Part shown: piece after piece, positions 63,046-64,000 of the stretch | Layout: the number at the start of each line of letters is the position of its first letter | How positions within the stretch are numbered: the first letter of the stretch is position 1 | DNA from: Paenibacillus sp. FSL W8-0186 | GTDB taxonomy: Bacteria; Bacillota; Bacilli; Paenibacillales; Paenibacillaceae | Direction of reading: 5' to 3' | DNA: 64,000 nt | Assembly (NCBI RefSeq): GCF_037969765.1 | Contig: NZ_CP150207.1 | Span: forward strand, 4,555,001-4,619,000 | Translations under genes and position numbers: made by a program | Notes under the pieces: model-generated | The model's input: the letters and a program-made list of their open reading frames with translations, nothing else | Databases searched by the model: none | What the model was told of the DNA's origin: nothing

Positions 63046-64000
63046 TTAAATTACTTTATCCGCGATATGGGTATCATTAAATGCGGGCGGATTGAACCAG
63101 TCCCCGCTTCTTGCCCAAGTCGCGTCCAACGGAACCCAAACGTCCTTCTCGGACAGATATACCTCGTTCCAGGCATGAGGGCCATAGCCGCCGCGGCCGT
63201 CATATCCAAGCCCTGTTACGACTTTGACCTGCAGCCCCAGCGAACGGGCCATCACCGCATACAACCGGGAATAATCGATGCACACTCCCCGCTTGCTGTC
63301 ATAGGTCATTTGCGGCGTCTGCTCGTTCCAAATGCCCTTCTCCTCATAATCCCGGACCTTATCGTAATCATAGGCTACTCTTGTCCCGATCCATTCATAG
63401 AGCAGGCGCGCCTTCTCCTCGTCGCTCCTTGCCCCTACCGTGATTGCGGCTGCAGTCTGTTCGATGTCGCGGGGAATTTCTGCATCGATAACCTCGTAGC
63501 GCCGCTGCAGAATCCCCTCTAGCTCCTCCCCGACTCCCCGGGTAAATACCGGAAGCTTGTCCTTGATCAGCTCACCGGTAAGAGGCTCGATAACGGTCCG
63601 GGCTCCTTGCTGGTATACGGGAGAGGCCTCAACGTAGCGGCTGAAGCTGCTGTTCGGAAACAAGGTCACCAGGATGAACAACACTGCGATAACCATCAGG
63701 CAGCGCGCAGCTCCTATGACCCCGCCGATTCCAGCTCCCGCTAGGCGGCTGAGCAACGATGCAGTTCCTTCACGGCCCGAAGCAATCCGTCCGAATAAGG
63801 AATCGCTCCCGAATGCAAAGGCGCAGACAAGCCCCATGATCGAACGAATTAGCCAGTAACTGAGTATGAATACAACGGCAAGGCGCATTAACGGAAAATC
63901 CCTTACCGCCGTAACTAACGTATAATAAAGCTGCTCCCATTTCGAGAGCTCCCGCAAAGGCGGGGCATAGCCGCTTAGCCACTGCTGCACCCTCGGAGCA
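63046..64000 (-). CDS. CvpA-like membrane domain fused to transglutaminase-like domain, partial
   Basis: The frame is open to the right edge, so the N-terminus is missing (at least 318 codons present). The first half has two or three membrane helices, with SRLAGAGIGGVIGAARCLMV followed by PNSS, which matches CvpA-family sequences. The second half is a transglutaminase-like domain with Cys in RGVCIDYSRLYAVM, His in GPHAWNEVY and Asp in VPLDATWA. The helices are followed by a domain that must lie outside if the usual topology holds. The substrate is unknown. Confidence 0.82.
   Translation of the reverse strand, partial: APRVQQWLSGYAPPLRELSKWEQLYYTLVTAVRDFPLMRLAVVFILSYWLIRSIMGLVCAFAFGSDSLFGRIASGREGTASLLSRLAGAGIGGVIGAARCLMVIAVLFILVTLFPNSSFSRYVEASPVYQQGARTVIEPLTGELIKDKLPVFTRGVGEELEGILQRRYEVIDAEIPRDIEQTAAAITVGARSDEEKARLLYEWIGTRVAYDYDKVRDYEEKGIWNEQTPQMTYDSKRGVCIDYSRLYAVMARSLGLQVKVVTGLGYDGRGGYGPHAWNEVYLSEKDVWVPLDATWARSGDWFNPPAFNDTHIADKVI

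Overview
This 64 kb window looks like chromosome of a Paenibacillus-type Firmicute. GC content is moderate, gene density is high, and strong AGGAGG ribosome binding sites are common, with several TTG and GTG starts. Markers include a YesMN-type sugar regulator pair, Bacillus-style DnaB/DnaI, KtrCB, MntABCD, Sda, SinI/SinR, SipW/TasA, HemQ and a futalosine-pathway MqnE. I found no rRNA, tRNA, insertion sequence, prophage or CRISPR array. The window is core and lineage-specific chromosome rather than a transferred island.

Layout. 1-5.4 kb (minus strand): sugar ABC permease (cut by the left edge), its binding lipoprotein, an AraC-type response regulator and a YesM-like kinase. 5.7-12.4 kb (minus): a complete Liv-type ABC transporter, then a gene pair for an ATC-hydrolase-like protein and an N-carbamoyl-amino-acid amidohydrolase. 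12.4-13.3 kb is gene-free and rich in short repeats. 13.3-17.9 kb: sdhCAB, with a tandem hairpin repeat between sdhC and sdhA, and a divergent LysR regulator. 18.8-21.2 kb: KtrC/KtrB behind a c-di-AMP (ydaO) riboswitch. 21.4-28.5 kb: CPBP membrane protease, uvrC, trxA, a 51-aa membrane protein, dnaI and dnaB.

28.6-32.0 kb is the most interesting block. It has a SinI-like anti-repressor pointing left, then a TapA-position protein, SipW signal peptidase, a TasA/CalY-family matrix protein and a SinR orthologue pointing right. The divergent promoter region contains two 16-bp SinR-type inverted repeats. This is a compact biofilm-matrix switch in an arrangement different from that of Bacillus subtilis.

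32.1-43.1 kb is a respiratory, haem and Fe-S neighbourhood matching the B. subtilis yui/yum/yut genes: YuiB, HemQ, two NDH-2-like proteins, YumC, a HesB-type protein, YuzB and an NfuA-like protein. MqnE sits among them. It also holds a 46-codon sda gene preceded by a cluster of DnaA boxes. 43.2-49.9 kb: an SDR protein, metNIQ behind a SAM riboswitch, a HEPN-domain protein, ctaA and a thioredoxin-like protein. 50-54.7 kb: a DUF2515 protein carrying a perfect terminator-like hairpin inside its gene, a SpoVB/MurJ-type flippase, a DUF456 protein, a HAD phosphatase and a GNAT. 54.9-58.6 kb: MntABCD with an MntR box. 58.7-63 kb: two tandem PBP2-type transpeptidase paralogues. The right edge cuts a protein that fuses a CvpA-like membrane domain to a transglutaminase domain.
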